Origin: Planctomycetia bacterium
GTDB taxonomy: Bacteria > Planctomycetota > Phycisphaerae > UBA1845 > UTPLA1
Length of the DNA stretch: 64,000 nt
Direction of reading: 5' to 3'
NCBI GenBank assembly: GCA_015075745.1
Contig: JABTTW010000001.1
Coordinates: forward strand, 310,001-374,000
Within the stretch, counting starts at the first letter, position 1, and the number at the start of each line of letters is the position of its first letter. The position numbers and the translations under genes were made by a program. Positions 45,289-54,776 of this stretch are shown one piece after another. Under the pieces are notes generated by a model. It had not been told where the DNA came from. It ran no database searches and worked only from the letters and a program-made list of their open reading frames with translations.

Positions 45289-46620
45289 CTACAAAACCCG
45301 GCGAACCCGCTGCGTCTTGCTCTCTTCGGCCGGCAGCGAACCGCACGACGCCAGCTCAACCTCGACGCGAATCCCCAGCCGGGCAAGAATCGCCTCACCG
45401 AGCCGATCGCCGACCGACGCATCGCCGAACGAGCCGCTCGCCTCCGCACGGACGACAATCCGCCGGATGGGATCGTGCCGGTCGACGTCAATAAAGTACG
45501 CCCCCGACAGTTGATCCGAAAACGTGTTGATCACTTCGGCAATCGTCGACGGAAATACATTCAGCCCGCGCACCACAATCATGTCGTCCACCCGCCCGAT
45601 CACCCGAAACCGCGGACTCGCCCGCCCGCACTCGCACGGCTCGGTGGCCAGAACCTCCACGACGTCCGATGTTCGATACCGGACAAGCGGCTGGCATTCC
45701 CGTTGAAGATGCGTCAGCACAAGCTCGCCCGTCGCACCCACGTCAAAGGCGACCGCCTCATCGGAATCGACCTTGCGAATCTCGGCCCAGACCGCGTCGC
45801 CGCCTTCAAAGTGCAGCCCGCACCGTGCGTCGCACTCAGCCCCGAAGATCGAAAGAACTTCTGCCATCCCATAGTTCGCATCAACCGCACGAAACCCCCA
45901 CTTCGCCTCAATCCGCGACCTGAATCGCGGATCCTGCAAACCTGGCTCGCCGCCGAAGAGGCCAATCCGAAGCCCCAGTTCCCGTGGACTCCTCCCAAAA
46001 TCGGCGAGCAGCCGTTCCTCCAGCCGGCCCAGGTACGAGGGCGTGCAGTGAATGCCTGTCGGCTTCAGCCGAATTATCGTCTCGATCAACTCAGCCGAGC
46101 GTCCGACGCCGAAGGGAATCACCCCCGCACCGGTCCTCTCCAGACACTGATGATCCGTCACCCCCCCGGACCACAGGCAGTAGTTGAGACAATGAACGAT
46201 CAAATCGCCGGGCCCCGCCCCCGCTGCGGAGAGGCACGCCGCCCCGCGCTCAATCGTCCGCTCCACGTCCGCCGCCGACAGCGCGATAAGCAGTGACTTA
46301 CCCGTCGAACCCGAGGTCCGGTGCACGCGCGAAATTATCGCCCTGTCCGCCGCAAGATAGCTTCCAAACGGCGGCGTCTCGTCCTGATCATTCTGCAGTT
46401 CCCGTCGCGTCGTAAATGGCAGCTCGACAAAGTCGCTCGACGTCGGACACGCCTTTCGAAATTCCCACTTCCGCTGATAAAACGCGCTCCGCCCCGCCAC
46501 ATACCCAAGCTGTCGATCCAGGAGCAACTCGACCGGTCGACTGATCGATGACCCGCCGCACAACCGAGGGTCAGCGGTCCGACTCGCCGAAGTTATTTTG
46601 TCGCCGCAGATAATCGTCAT
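45289..46620 (-). CDS. CapK/PaaK-like AMP-forming ligase
   Basis: A 443-residue enzyme of the phenylacetate-CoA ligase superfamily. The ATP-binding loop is RTSGSTGKSL (about 100-110). Further motifs are GLFGGEPGLQ, NYGMAEVLSIFG, VLTHLQRECQPLVRYRTSD and GRVDDMIVVRGLNVFP. Four Cys (CDARC, CECG) are also seen in CapK relatives. Members activate a carboxylic acid as an adenylate. In polysaccharide clusters they are linked to capsule synthesis, and that is the likely context here. The ATG at 46620 lies ten bases after the stop of the GNAT gene. Confidence 0.85.
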   Translation of the reverse strand: MTIICGDKITSASRTADPRLCGGSSISRPVELLLDRQLGYVAGRSAFYQRKWEFRKACPTSSDFVELPFTTRRELQNDQDETPPFGSYLAADRAIISRVHRTSGSTGKSLLIALSAADVERTIERGAACLSAAGAGPGDLIVHCLNYCLWSGGVTDHQCLERTGAGVIPFGVGRSAELIETIIRLKPTGIHCTPSYLGRLEERLLADFGRSPRELGLRIGLFGGEPGLQDPRFRSRIEAKWGFRAVDANYGMAEVLSIFGAECDARCGLHFEGGDAVWAEIRKVDSDEAVAFDVGATGELVLTHLQRECQPLVRYRTSDVVEVLATEPCECGRASPRFRVIGRVDDMIVVRGLNVFPSTIAEVINTFSDQLSGAYFIDVDRHDPIRRIVVRAEASGSFGDASVGDRLGEAILARLGIRVEVELASCGSLPAEESKTQRVRRVL

Positions 46621-46630
46621 CAAGGAGGAC

Positions 46631-47722
46631 CTAATACTCCCGCATCAGTTCACAAATGCGCCAATTTGCCATGTCCAGCACCGCCGGCGAATCCATCGCC
46701 ACCGGTCGCACCAGAAACTCCGGCGGATTCGCAACCGCGACCCGATTGAATCCGACGTCCGCCAGTAGCGATCGCAGTTCGCGGTTGTATCGATGGTCGC
46801 CCGCGGCCCTCGCCTCCACGATCGAGAAGCCGAGGCTTTTGAAATACTCAATGCCCGCCGCAAGCAACCCACACTGAATCGCCCGCATACCCGGCCCGGC
46901 ATCGGACAGCACCGCCAGATCGGAGACGAACCCGGTCCGCCGCTGTGGCTCAGCCTTGAAAATCCCCAGCCCGACGATGTCACCGCCCTCCACCGCAGCG
47001 AAAACCTTGTAAGCGCGAAACGGATTCTCGAAGACACGCCACCTGAGAAAATCAGCCGACAGATCGAGCCCCATGCCGCCGCTCTGCGACGCGAACAAAT
47101 CCGCGAACTGATCCATCCGCGCATCGGGCGACCTGATTTCCTCAACCGTCACTTCGCATCCGCCCGTAAGCGCGTCAGTGCCTCGGGCCGATATCCTGTC
47201 ACAGTCCGAACCAATGCTCAGCGTCATCGAGTCGAAAGTGCCCAGCGATCGAAACCCATTTCGCAACAGCGGGCGAACCGCCGTATTCGTGAACCCCCAC
47301 AACATCGCGACCCCGCCTTGCTCCGCTCGCTCAATTATCAGCTCGTAAAGTCGGTCGAGAATCCCCCGGCCCCGATAGTCCGCATGCACCAGCGTGTCTT
47401 CGTCCTTGCCGGTAAGAACGCGCTCGCCCGCAAACCGCATCGTCAGCGGAATGTACGCCTGAATGCCGACAATGCGACCGCCGCTGGTTGCAACGCCATA
47501 TCCCGTCGGCGGCAGTCCGCGCGGCGAGAATTCCCACGACCACTGCTCCTGGCTGCGCGGCATGGCCCCCTTCGCCCCGGCTGCCGGTCGAATCGCCGGA
47601 TCGTTATAAAACGCATTAATCGCGGGAGTGTCACCGGGCCGCCACGAACGGATGACAACTTCTTCCGCGTCATGACTCGCAGATCGATCAGTCTGATCGC
47701 ACGTCGCCCCGTGCTTACCCAT
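46631..47722 (-). CDS. GNAT family N-acetyltransferase-like protein
   Basis: A 363-residue protein with two GNAT-like halves. The first (VVIRSWRPGDTPAINAFY; DTLVHADYRGRGILDRLYELI) carries the acetyl-CoA loop variant RGRGI. The second (GGDIVGLGIFKAE; FVSDLAVLSDAGPG) looks degenerate. Similar proteins occur in exopolysaccharide clusters. ATG 47722 overlaps the stop of the ABC ATPase gene by eight bases; the longer frame to 47812 is only overlap with that gene. Acyl acceptor is unknown, probably a sugar. Confidence 0.78.
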   Translation of the reverse strand: MGKHGATCDQTDRSASHDAEEVVIRSWRPGDTPAINAFYNDPAIRPAAGAKGAMPRSQEQWSWEFSPRGLPPTGYGVATSGGRIVGIQAYIPLTMRFAGERVLTGKDEDTLVHADYRGRGILDRLYELIIERAEQGGVAMLWGFTNTAVRPLLRNGFRSLGTFDSMTLSIGSDCDRISARGTDALTGGCEVTVEEIRSPDARMDQFADLFASQSGGMGLDLSADFLRWRVFENPFRAYKVFAAVEGGDIVGLGIFKAEPQRRTGFVSDLAVLSDAGPGMRAIQCGLLAAGIEYFKSLGFSIVEARAAGDHRYNRELRSLLADVGFNRVAVANPPEFLVRPVAMDSPAVLDMANWRICELMREY

Positions 47723-48974
47723 GTCGATCACCCGTCGCCACCGGCGACAGTGGGCGCTTGGTCGCCGCCGCCTCTCGAATCGTATGGCTGAACTCAGGAT
47801 TGATATGCACAATGCCGCCGCAGTCCGATTCCCCGTCCACCATTATTTTCGCCGCGTAGGCATCCTGCGCCGCGTACGTCAGCGACTCCCGGTCGCGCAC
47901 GTGATACCCGATCGAATACTCCCCCGGCAGAAGATTCGCCTGAAAGTCGTAGCGAATTCGGTAAGTCTCCCCCACCCGTCCCGGCGGGCTCTCGTATCCC
48001 AGCCGCGTGCTGCTCGTTTCAAAGACACCGAGGTGGTCCTCAGACCGGACGATCGACAGCCCGAACGACGGAGCCGGAATCTCCACGTTGAAGACAATAT
48101 CCATCTCGACGCTCAGTCTCTCGCCCGGCGCGCAGCTCGACGCCTCCTCGTTGCGGCTGTCCCGCACGCAAAACTGCTTGACGTCAACCAGCGGCGTCCC
48201 GTCTGCAACGCAGGAATTGAGTGACTCCGAACATGCATCATAATAGGTCGCAACCGCCTTCGCGACCGGCCCGCAAAAGACCTCCCCACCGCGCTCCACG
48301 ACCAGCGCCCGGTCACAGAAGCGCGCGACCGCGCCCAGATCGTGCGACACGAAGACAACCGCCACGCCCTCCCGAAGAAACTCGCGCATCTTTCCCATGC
48401 ACTTCGCACGAAATACCCGGTCCCCCACCGACAGCACTTCATCAACCAGAAGAATCTGCGGATTCACGTGCGCCGCGATGGCGAATCCCAGTCGGGCGTG
48501 CATCCCGCTGCTGTAGCGCTTGACCGGTGTATCCAGGAATGATCCGATCCCCGCGAACTCTACGATCTCGTCGAATTTCCCACGAGCCTCGGCGCGCGTC
48601 ATACCGAGAATGCTCGCGTTCAGATAAATGTTCTCCCGGCCCGTCAGATCGCCGTGAAAACCTGCTCCAAGCTCAATCAGCGCCGAGACTCTCCCGTGAA
48701 TCCCGATCTCGCCCTGCGAAGGCCGAAGGATGCCGGCCAGCAGTTTCAGCAGTGTACTCTTGCCGGCGCCGTTCGGACCGATGATCCCAAAGGCCTCCCC
48801 CGGCTGCACCTCAAAGCTGATGTCGTGAACCGCCCAGAAGTCGTCGGGGTGGGCTTGCCGCTTGGAGGACCTGGGTGTCAGCGCGGCGGCGACCCAGTCG
48901 CGCAGCGAGTCGTGCCGCGAGCCGCGTCGGAACCGCTTATGGACGCGCCGTAATCCAATCGCCGGCGTTGACAT
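47715..48974 (-). CDS. Wzt-type polysaccharide ABC transporter ATPase with C-terminal substrate domain
   Basis: A 419-residue ATPase of the O-antigen/teichoic acid export type. Walker A is GPNGAGKSTLL (about residue 68), and RVSALIELGAGFHGDLTGREN is typical of the Wzt/TagH group. The signature region is RYSSGMHARLGFAIA, Walker B ILLVDEVLSVGD, and the switch His VSHD. Residues from about 275 form a beta-sandwich like the carbohydrate-binding C-terminal domain of Wzt. The expected permease (Wzm) gene is not adjacent; a short gap and then a deacetylase gene lie upstream. Role: export of a finished surface glycan. Confidence 0.92.
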   Translation of the reverse strand: MSTPAIGLRRVHKRFRRGSRHDSLRDWVAAALTPRSSKRQAHPDDFWAVHDISFEVQPGEAFGIIGPNGAGKSTLLKLLAGILRPSQGEIGIHGRVSALIELGAGFHGDLTGRENIYLNASILGMTRAEARGKFDEIVEFAGIGSFLDTPVKRYSSGMHARLGFAIAAHVNPQILLVDEVLSVGDRVFRAKCMGKMREFLREGVAVVFVSHDLGAVARFCDRALVVERGGEVFCGPVAKAVATYYDACSESLNSCVADGTPLVDVKQFCVRDSRNEEASSCAPGERLSVEMDIVFNVEIPAPSFGLSIVRSEDHLGVFETSSTRLGYESPPGRVGETYRIRYDFQANLLPGEYSIGYHVRDRESLTYAAQDAYAAKIMVDGESDCGGIVHINPEFSHTIREAAATKRPLSPVATGDRHG

Positions 48975-49133
48975 GAAGAAACCCGACCAACCCTTTCCCG
49001 ACCAACGGTTAGCGCGCCGAGGACATTTCCCACACTCAGGCAGGGGAGTCGTCGAGCAACTCTTGCATCATAAATATCGGTCTTTGCGAGACTTCACCTT
49101 GATTCTCGCTGACGCGCGGACTCGTCCCTCATC

Positions 49134-50645
49134 TCACGCGCCCATCAGCCCCGAGCGATACCGCCACCAGTCCGCCGCCTGCGAAGGAGTCGGAGCCCAA
49201 ACCGTCTCGTCATCGCGTATGACCACGCAAATCGCCTCAAAACTCTCGCGCCACCCCGGCTTGGAGTGCCAGTTACCGACATGCCAGTTCAAAACCGCCA
49301 TCCCGCCCATCTCACGAACGGCTTCCAGATGGGCAAGCGCCCGATCAATCGCCGCCGCCGAATCGCGCGCCGGCAGATGCATATCCGCAAGCGTCATCGG
49401 AAGCTCTACGAAGTCCCGCGCGGAATCGCTCCCATCCGGCATCGACCGAAATGGCAGGCCCATGCCCGCGCGAAACCCCGGTGCGTCGTTAAATCCGATC
49501 GAAGTATCGTATCTGATTCCACACTCCGCGGCGGTCCGAAGCGTGCAAACGGGATCGCTCCGATCGAGACGCAGGTAGTGGTGCCGCATCCCCGACAGCT
49601 CCTGCGAAGACACCGAGCGAAGTCGCCCCGCCTGCCACGAAAGGCTCGGCCGATCCTCAATCGTCTCGTACGAGGCATGAAGTCCAACCTCCCATCCACC
49701 GGCCCCAAGTCGCCTCATCACTCGCCGATACCGCGCCAGGCTCGCGTCGTACGTCACATCGCAAGGATGCCCCATCGCCTTGGGCACCACGCTGAAGAAA
49801 AACGCCGAGCGCATGCCCGCGGCCTTTTCAACTTCGCAATACTCGTCAAAGTCCCACTCGCGCCGCCGCCCCGGCCCCGCAAGAATCGACTCGGATATCC
49901 CCCTCGCCCGAAACTCCTTTCGCAGCGCCCAGTAAGCCTCGCGCCGACCGCGACCTCGCCCAAGAAAAATCTGGCGAATGCACGGATGAGCGGCGTTATT
50001 CGTCTCAGGCTCATCCACGTCGTGCGTCACCACGACCGCCCACTTCTTGCCCTCGGGCCACCTGTCGAAGACGGGAACATCGAGACCCGCCATCGCCAGT
50101 CTCTGTCGCAGCCACTTCGCGTATGAATGAACTGCCGGACGCTCAAGAATGCCAAGCATTCCCGGCAAACTCTGGCCGGACGGCACCCGCCCGTGCCAAT
50201 CTCGAACCCCCACCGACCGCTCGCCTTCAAGCCGCAGCCAGAAAGCGCTCAGGGCCCCCAGGTCAATTCGGATATGTCGATGTCGATCGCCGAGTACGCG
50301 CTCCCGATCCATCACCGGAATCGGCAGACCATCCGCAACGCACCACTCCGCACCCGAATAGTTAATCGCCGGATCGGCCGAGATCCACACACCGGCGCGA
50401 TGGCCGATCATCGGATCGAATCCGTAATAAACCTCCGGCGACCCGGAGTCATCCATGTAAAAGGGAATATCAGCCGTCGCCAGCAATTGGCGAAGGCCCC
50501 AAGCCGCCGCGCTGGTCAAAAGCGAGCGATCGATCTGAACGTCCAGCGCGCGTGCCGCGCCCGCAGTAGCCTGCTTCGATGCGATGCCGCGTGGGAAAGG
50601 CGACCCGGTCAACCCGCTTAACCCGACCGACTGTACGATTGCCAT
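49134..50645 (-). CDS. Polysaccharide deacetylase-like protein
   Basis: A 503-residue protein. The C-terminal two-thirds resemble a carbohydrate esterase 4 NodB fold: VVVTHDVDEPET supplies the Asp and metal ligands, GLHASYET and LNWHVGNWH supply His motifs, and VELPMTLADMHLP lies between. The N-terminal part (about 1-200; FYMDDSGSPEVYYGFDPMIG) is a domain often found ahead of such deacetylases. No signal peptide is visible, so it may act in the cytoplasm on a glycan precursor. It is the first gene of the polysaccharide operon. Confidence 0.82.
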   Translation of the reverse strand: MAIVQSVGLSGLTGSPFPRGIASKQATAGAARALDVQIDRSLLTSAAAWGLRQLLATADIPFYMDDSGSPEVYYGFDPMIGHRAGVWISADPAINYSGAEWCVADGLPIPVMDRERVLGDRHRHIRIDLGALSAFWLRLEGERSVGVRDWHGRVPSGQSLPGMLGILERPAVHSYAKWLRQRLAMAGLDVPVFDRWPEGKKWAVVVTHDVDEPETNNAAHPCIRQIFLGRGRGRREAYWALRKEFRARGISESILAGPGRRREWDFDEYCEVEKAAGMRSAFFFSVVPKAMGHPCDVTYDASLARYRRVMRRLGAGGWEVGLHASYETIEDRPSLSWQAGRLRSVSSQELSGMRHHYLRLDRSDPVCTLRTAAECGIRYDTSIGFNDAPGFRAGMGLPFRSMPDGSDSARDFVELPMTLADMHLPARDSAAAIDRALAHLEAVREMGGMAVLNWHVGNWHSKPGWRESFEAICVVIRDDETVWAPTPSQAADWWRYRSGLMGA

Positions 50646-50872
50646 TCAATCCGTCCGCCCCGAACGATCTCGAACGCGGAATTCAAAGCACAAGGAAAGC
50701 TCCGGATGAACTCACCGCATGACCGCAAGTTCACCTGCGCTCGATTTCCGAAGGGGCGATTCTTATATCGGCTTCGCAATGTCTTGTGGTGTCAGGGCTG
50801 CGTCAATCGAAATCTGCCGCCCGCCGGAACAGTGATTATAGGCGCATTTCTTGCCGAACCCGCCTCTATCCC

Positions 50873-52687
50873 TTACGTGCGCAATCGGTCAAGCCCCAAC
50901 TCCCGAAGCTGCTTCGTCGACACTTCCGACGGCGCATCAGTCAAAGGACAGGCCCCGCTTGCCACCTTCGGAAATGCGATCACATCCCGAATCGAATCGA
51001 ATCCGCCCAGTAGCATCACGATGCGGTCGAGCCCCAGCGCGATTCCTCCGTGCGGCGGCGCGCCGTACTGAAGCGCCTCCATAAGGAACTGAAACTTCTG
51101 CCGCGCCTCCTCTTCCGTCAGACCCAGCAGCTTGAAGACCGTCCCCTGCACGTCGCTCCGGTGAATTCTGATTGAGCCGCCACCCAGCTCAATACCGTTG
51201 AGCACCACGTCATAGGCCTTGGCACGCACCTTCAGCAGGTCTTCTTTCGGCGGCACCTCACTCGACCCCACGCCCATCAGGTGCAGATCCTCGTCCTTCG
51301 GGCTCGTAAACGGATGATGCATCGGATAGACGGCCTTCTCCTCCTCGTCATATCCAAACAGGGGGAAGTCCACCACCCAGCACATCGCCCACTGATTCTC
51401 CGGGATCATTCCCTTGCGATCGGCGATCGTGCCGCGCAGCCAACCGAGATGTTTGCAGACATTCGCCTCGGTGCCCGCCGCGAACATGATCATGTCCCCG
51501 GCCTTCGCCCCGGTCGCTTCGAGCAGTTGCTTCTTGACGTCCTCGTTTTCCAGGAACTTCGCGATGCCCGTCTGGAATACGATCTTGCCGCCCTCATCGG
51601 CGATCTTCACCAATGGAAGTCCGCCGGCGCCGATGCCCTTGATCTCCTCGGTCAGGCCGTCGATCTCCTTGCGCGTCATCTCCGCCCCGCGCTCCACGAC
51701 GATGCACCGCACGACGCCGCCCGCGTCAATCGGCTCCCGAAAAACCTTGAAGTCGGTCTGCTTCGCGATCTCGGTCACTTCCTTGATCTTCATGCCGTAC
51801 CGCAGGTCCGGCGCGTCGCGGCCGTACGAATTCATCGCCTCCGCATAGCTGATCCGCGGCAGCGGAAGCTTGATTTCCACCCCGATCGCCGTGCGCATCA
51901 CTTCCGCCAGGCACGTCTCGACATGCCCCATCACGTCTTCCGGCTGCACGAACGCCATCTCCACGTCCACCTGCGTGAACTCCGGCTGGCGATCCGCTCG
52001 CAAATCCTCATCGCGAAAACACCGCGCGATTTGCATGTACCGATCCATCCCGCCGATCATCAGAAGCTGCTTGAAGAGCTGCGGCGACTGCGGAAGCGCA
52101 TAGAACGAGCCGTGCTGCAACCGCGACGGCACCAGGTAGTCCCGCGCCCCCTCAGGCGTAGACTTGGTCAGAATCGGCGTCTCGACATCGACGAAACCGT
52201 GCTTATCGAAGTAGTCGCGGATCGTCTTCGTAATGCGATGGCGCAGCATCAGCCCCTTCTGCACCGGCGCCCGCCGCAGGTCCAGAAACCGCGTCTGCAA
52301 TCGAAGGTCCTCGTTCGTCTCGATCTCGTCCGCAATCAAAAACGGCGGCGTCTTGGACTTCGACAACAGATCGATCTCGTGGGCCTTCACCTCGATCTCG
52401 CCGGTCGGCAGGTTCGGGTTCACCTTGTCGCCGCGATGAACCACCTCGCCGCGAACGCAAATGACATATTCGCTCCGCAGCGACCGCGCCACCTCGTGCG
52501 CCTTCGGGTCCGTCGTCGGGTCAAACCGAAGCTGCGTAATCCCCCCGCGATCGCGCAGATCGATGAAAACCATCCCCCCCAGGTCCCGGAAGTTGTCCAC
52601 CCACCCGGCCAAAAGCACGGTCCGCCCGGCATCCCCGGCGCGCAAGGCCCCGCAATCATGAGTCCGCTCGTTGTAGGGTAAGGGCAC
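50873..52687 (-). CDS. aspS: Aspartyl-tRNA synthetase, bacterial type
   Basis: A 604-residue class II synthetase that charges tRNA-Asp. It has an N-terminal OB anticodon domain (LLAGWVDNFRDLGGMVFIDLRD), motif 1 around VDVETPILTKSTPEGARDY, motif 2 CFRDEDLRADRQPEFTQVD, a bacterial GAD insertion (about 290-430), and motif 3 GIALGLDRIVMLLGG. Length is typical. The start is GTG at 52687, six bases after GGAGG. Whether it also makes Asp-tRNA-Asn cannot be judged here. Confidence 0.97.
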   Translation of the reverse strand: MPLPYNERTHDCGALRAGDAGRTVLLAGWVDNFRDLGGMVFIDLRDRGGITQLRFDPTTDPKAHEVARSLRSEYVICVRGEVVHRGDKVNPNLPTGEIEVKAHEIDLLSKSKTPPFLIADEIETNEDLRLQTRFLDLRRAPVQKGLMLRHRITKTIRDYFDKHGFVDVETPILTKSTPEGARDYLVPSRLQHGSFYALPQSPQLFKQLLMIGGMDRYMQIARCFRDEDLRADRQPEFTQVDVEMAFVQPEDVMGHVETCLAEVMRTAIGVEIKLPLPRISYAEAMNSYGRDAPDLRYGMKIKEVTEIAKQTDFKVFREPIDAGGVVRCIVVERGAEMTRKEIDGLTEEIKGIGAGGLPLVKIADEGGKIVFQTGIAKFLENEDVKKQLLEATGAKAGDMIMFAAGTEANVCKHLGWLRGTIADRKGMIPENQWAMCWVVDFPLFGYDEEEKAVYPMHHPFTSPKDEDLHLMGVGSSEVPPKEDLLKVRAKAYDVVLNGIELGGGSIRIHRSDVQGTVFKLLGLTEEEARQKFQFLMEALQYGAPPHGGIALGLDRIVMLLGGFDSIRDVIAFPKVASGACPLTDAPSEVSTKQLRELGLDRLRT

Positions 52688-52814
52688 GAGATCCTCCGAA
52701 TCCTTAATAATAGATCAGGTCATCTTGGGGCCGGGGCGACCGGTATGCAAGGCCGCCGTCATTGGATGGAACCATCCCACCCAAGCCCCCTGTTTCGAAT
52801 ATGTATCGGTTGAA

Positions 52815-53951
52815 TTAGTTTCCGACCACGCCCGCCGCGCCGGCCTTCCCCGATGACTTCCCGTCAATCCGCTCGCTGCCGAACCACTTCCGCAGCACTG
52901 TCTCCGCCAGCTTCCCGCGCGGCGTGTAGTTATAGTCCGTCGCGCCCCCCGCCGACTTGTCCCACTCCCACCAGATAATCCCCCCGATCGCCGGTTCCGC
53001 CGCCCACGCGTCAATGAACGATTCATAAAGCAGCGCCTGCTCGCGCTGACCCGCCTCCGTCGCCTTCTGATTCGCGTAATAGTTCCACCCCTCGTGCGCC
53101 GCGCCTTCCTGGCTGCACCACCCGACCTCCGTGAAGATGATCGGCTTCCGCACTTCCTCGCAAAACGCCAGAATCTCCTTCTTGATCTTCGACCAGTTCG
53201 CGTCCACTTCCTCCCGCTCGGGGTTCGCCGCCTCGGCAAGCTCGTAGTAGGAAGTCATCCCCACATAATCGAGCTCGCGCCAGAATCCGATCTTCGTCGT
53301 CTGGTAATGGTCCCAGTTCGCCGAATACGCCAGCGCGCCGCGATAATTCTGCCGCACCTCTTCAATCACCTTCAGCCAGCGCTCCGTGTGCACCTCCGTC
53401 TTGATCAGCTCCGAGCCGACAATCAGCACCTCGACGTTGTGCTTCTCCGCGATCCTTGCAAAGTGCACGACGAACCGCGTATACCGCCGAAACCACGTAT
53501 CCCAGTCCTGCCCCTCGGGAATGATCTTCCCGCGCCACTCTTTGTTGCGCGGTTCCTCCAGCAAAACCACCGGCATCAGAATGACCCGCAGCCCCGCCGA
53601 CGCCGCCAGATCGCAAAGTTTCCCCAGGCCCTCAGCGCTCGCCGTCTTCCGCGGGTCAATGTGCAGATCGAGACTCCCCCCGTGCGTCTGCCAGCCGTGA
53701 ACCACCAGCAGGACCGTATCCGCGCCGAGCGCCCGAATCTCCGGAATCAGATCGTGATAGTGATCGTAAACCTCCGCCCCGCCGTGAAGCTGAATCGCCA
53801 TCCCGCGAAACTGCCCCCCGGCCCCCGACGCCCGCGTTACCGCAGGTCTCGGAGACGAACTCACTTGCTGCGCAGGCCCCTGCCGCGCGCTCTGCCACGC
53901 GATGCCCAGGGCCGCTGCAAGGACGAGAATCTTTAATACCGCTCGTGCCAT
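52815..53951 (-). CDS. Exported glycoside hydrolase, GH113-like TIM barrel
   Basis: A 378-residue protein with an N-terminal signal or anchor segment (MARAVLKILVLAAALGI) and a TIM barrel. The first strand and loop (FRGMAIQLHGGAEVYDHYHDLIPEI), VEVLIVGSEL (putative acid/base Glu) and PIIFTEVGW (putative nucleophile Glu) match GH113-type mannanases. Barrel ends read GGIIWWEWDKS. The C-terminus is Gly/Ala/Lys-rich. It probably acts on a mannan or related glycan in the periplasm or at the surface; substrate is inferred from family resemblance. Confidence 0.82.
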   Translation of the reverse strand: MARAVLKILVLAAALGIAWQSARQGPAQQVSSSPRPAVTRASGAGGQFRGMAIQLHGGAEVYDHYHDLIPEIRALGADTVLLVVHGWQTHGGSLDLHIDPRKTASAEGLGKLCDLAASAGLRVILMPVVLLEEPRNKEWRGKIIPEGQDWDTWFRRYTRFVVHFARIAEKHNVEVLIVGSELIKTEVHTERWLKVIEEVRQNYRGALAYSANWDHYQTTKIGFWRELDYVGMTSYYELAEAANPEREEVDANWSKIKKEILAFCEEVRKPIIFTEVGWCSQEGAAHEGWNYYANQKATEAGQREQALLYESFIDAWAAEPAIGGIIWWEWDKSAGGATDYNYTPRGKLAETVLRKWFGSERIDGKSSGKAGAAGVVGN

Positions 53952-54053
53952 ATCTCCATCGCCATCTTAATCGGCGTCAGCCGCAATTGTCGATCACCGC
54001 CGGGGTTCCATTCCGGGGCTCGTGGATTCCCGCCCCGCTACCGATAAATAATC

Positions 54054-54776
54054 ATGGCGATTGTTCGCAAACATCCCGTCCTCTCGACCCTGTCCGCAGC
54101 CCTCATCGCCGTCGCATTCTCTTCCACCGCCTGCGATCGCGCGGCCTCACCCCAGCCGCAATCAAAAAGCCGCTCCGTCGCGACCACTCCATCAAGCGCA
54201 TCCGCCTCGGCGACCGCTTCCGCCAGGACGCTTCGTGAACTTTACCTCGCCCGTGACTACGCCGCCCTCGCCGAACTCATCGTCCCCGATCGCCGCCGCG
54301 AAACCGTCGACCTCCTGCGCGCCATCGCCGAAGTCCTCGCCGCCGACCGCGAGCTTCGCGCCGCCGCCGAGTCCCGATACCTCGTCCCCGTCCCGCAAGA
54401 CTGGGGTTTCAGCCCGCTCGAAGACGCCGCAGGCATCTTCTCCCGCAGAGTCAACATCATCGCCGAACGCCAGTCCGGCGACAGTGCCATCGTAATTGCA
54501 CAACAGGGCGACAATCTCCCGCTCATCCGCGTCCGCTTCGTACGCAACGGGCTCAAGTGGCTCCTAATTCCCGACCCCGCCCCCGCGGACGTCGCCGATC
54601 GCGTTTACGGTCTGGCCCAGGCGATCCGCGAAGTCGTCGCACTGGTCAACGCCGGCGCAGACTACGAAACCTACGGCCGGGCGATCACCGGCTCCGTCAT
54701 GCCCCACGTCACGCGAATCGTCCTGCCTCAATTGCCCGTCGATTTCGTCGCAGCCGCCCCCGACGATTCCCCCTGA
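54054..54776 (+). CDS. Lipoprotein of unknown function
   Basis: A 240-residue protein with a signal peptide and lipobox (FSSTAC, Cys at about 27). A Ser/Ala/Pro linker and an alpha/beta domain follow, with TLRELYLARDYAALAELI and IRVRFVRNGLKWLLIPDP. It is divergent from the glycosidase gene with 100 bases between them. There is no clear ribosome site before ATG 54054. Its last 49 bases overlap the 3' end of plsC on the other strand. Confidence 0.72.
   Translation: MAIVRKHPVLSTLSAALIAVAFSSTACDRAASPQPQSKSRSVATTPSSASASATASARTLRELYLARDYAALAELIVPDRRRETVDLLRAIAEVLAADRELRAAAESRYLVPVPQDWGFSPLEDAAGIFSRRVNIIAERQSGDSAIVIAQQGDNLPLIRVRFVRNGLKWLLIPDPAPADVADRVYGLAQAIREVVALVNAGADYETYGRAITGSVMPHVTRIVLPQLPVDFVAAAPDDSP

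Noticed and set aside
51281..52681. 466-codon plus-strand frame opposite aspS
   Set aside because: It has an extreme Arg/His/Leu composition and no motif; aspS on the other strand is certain.
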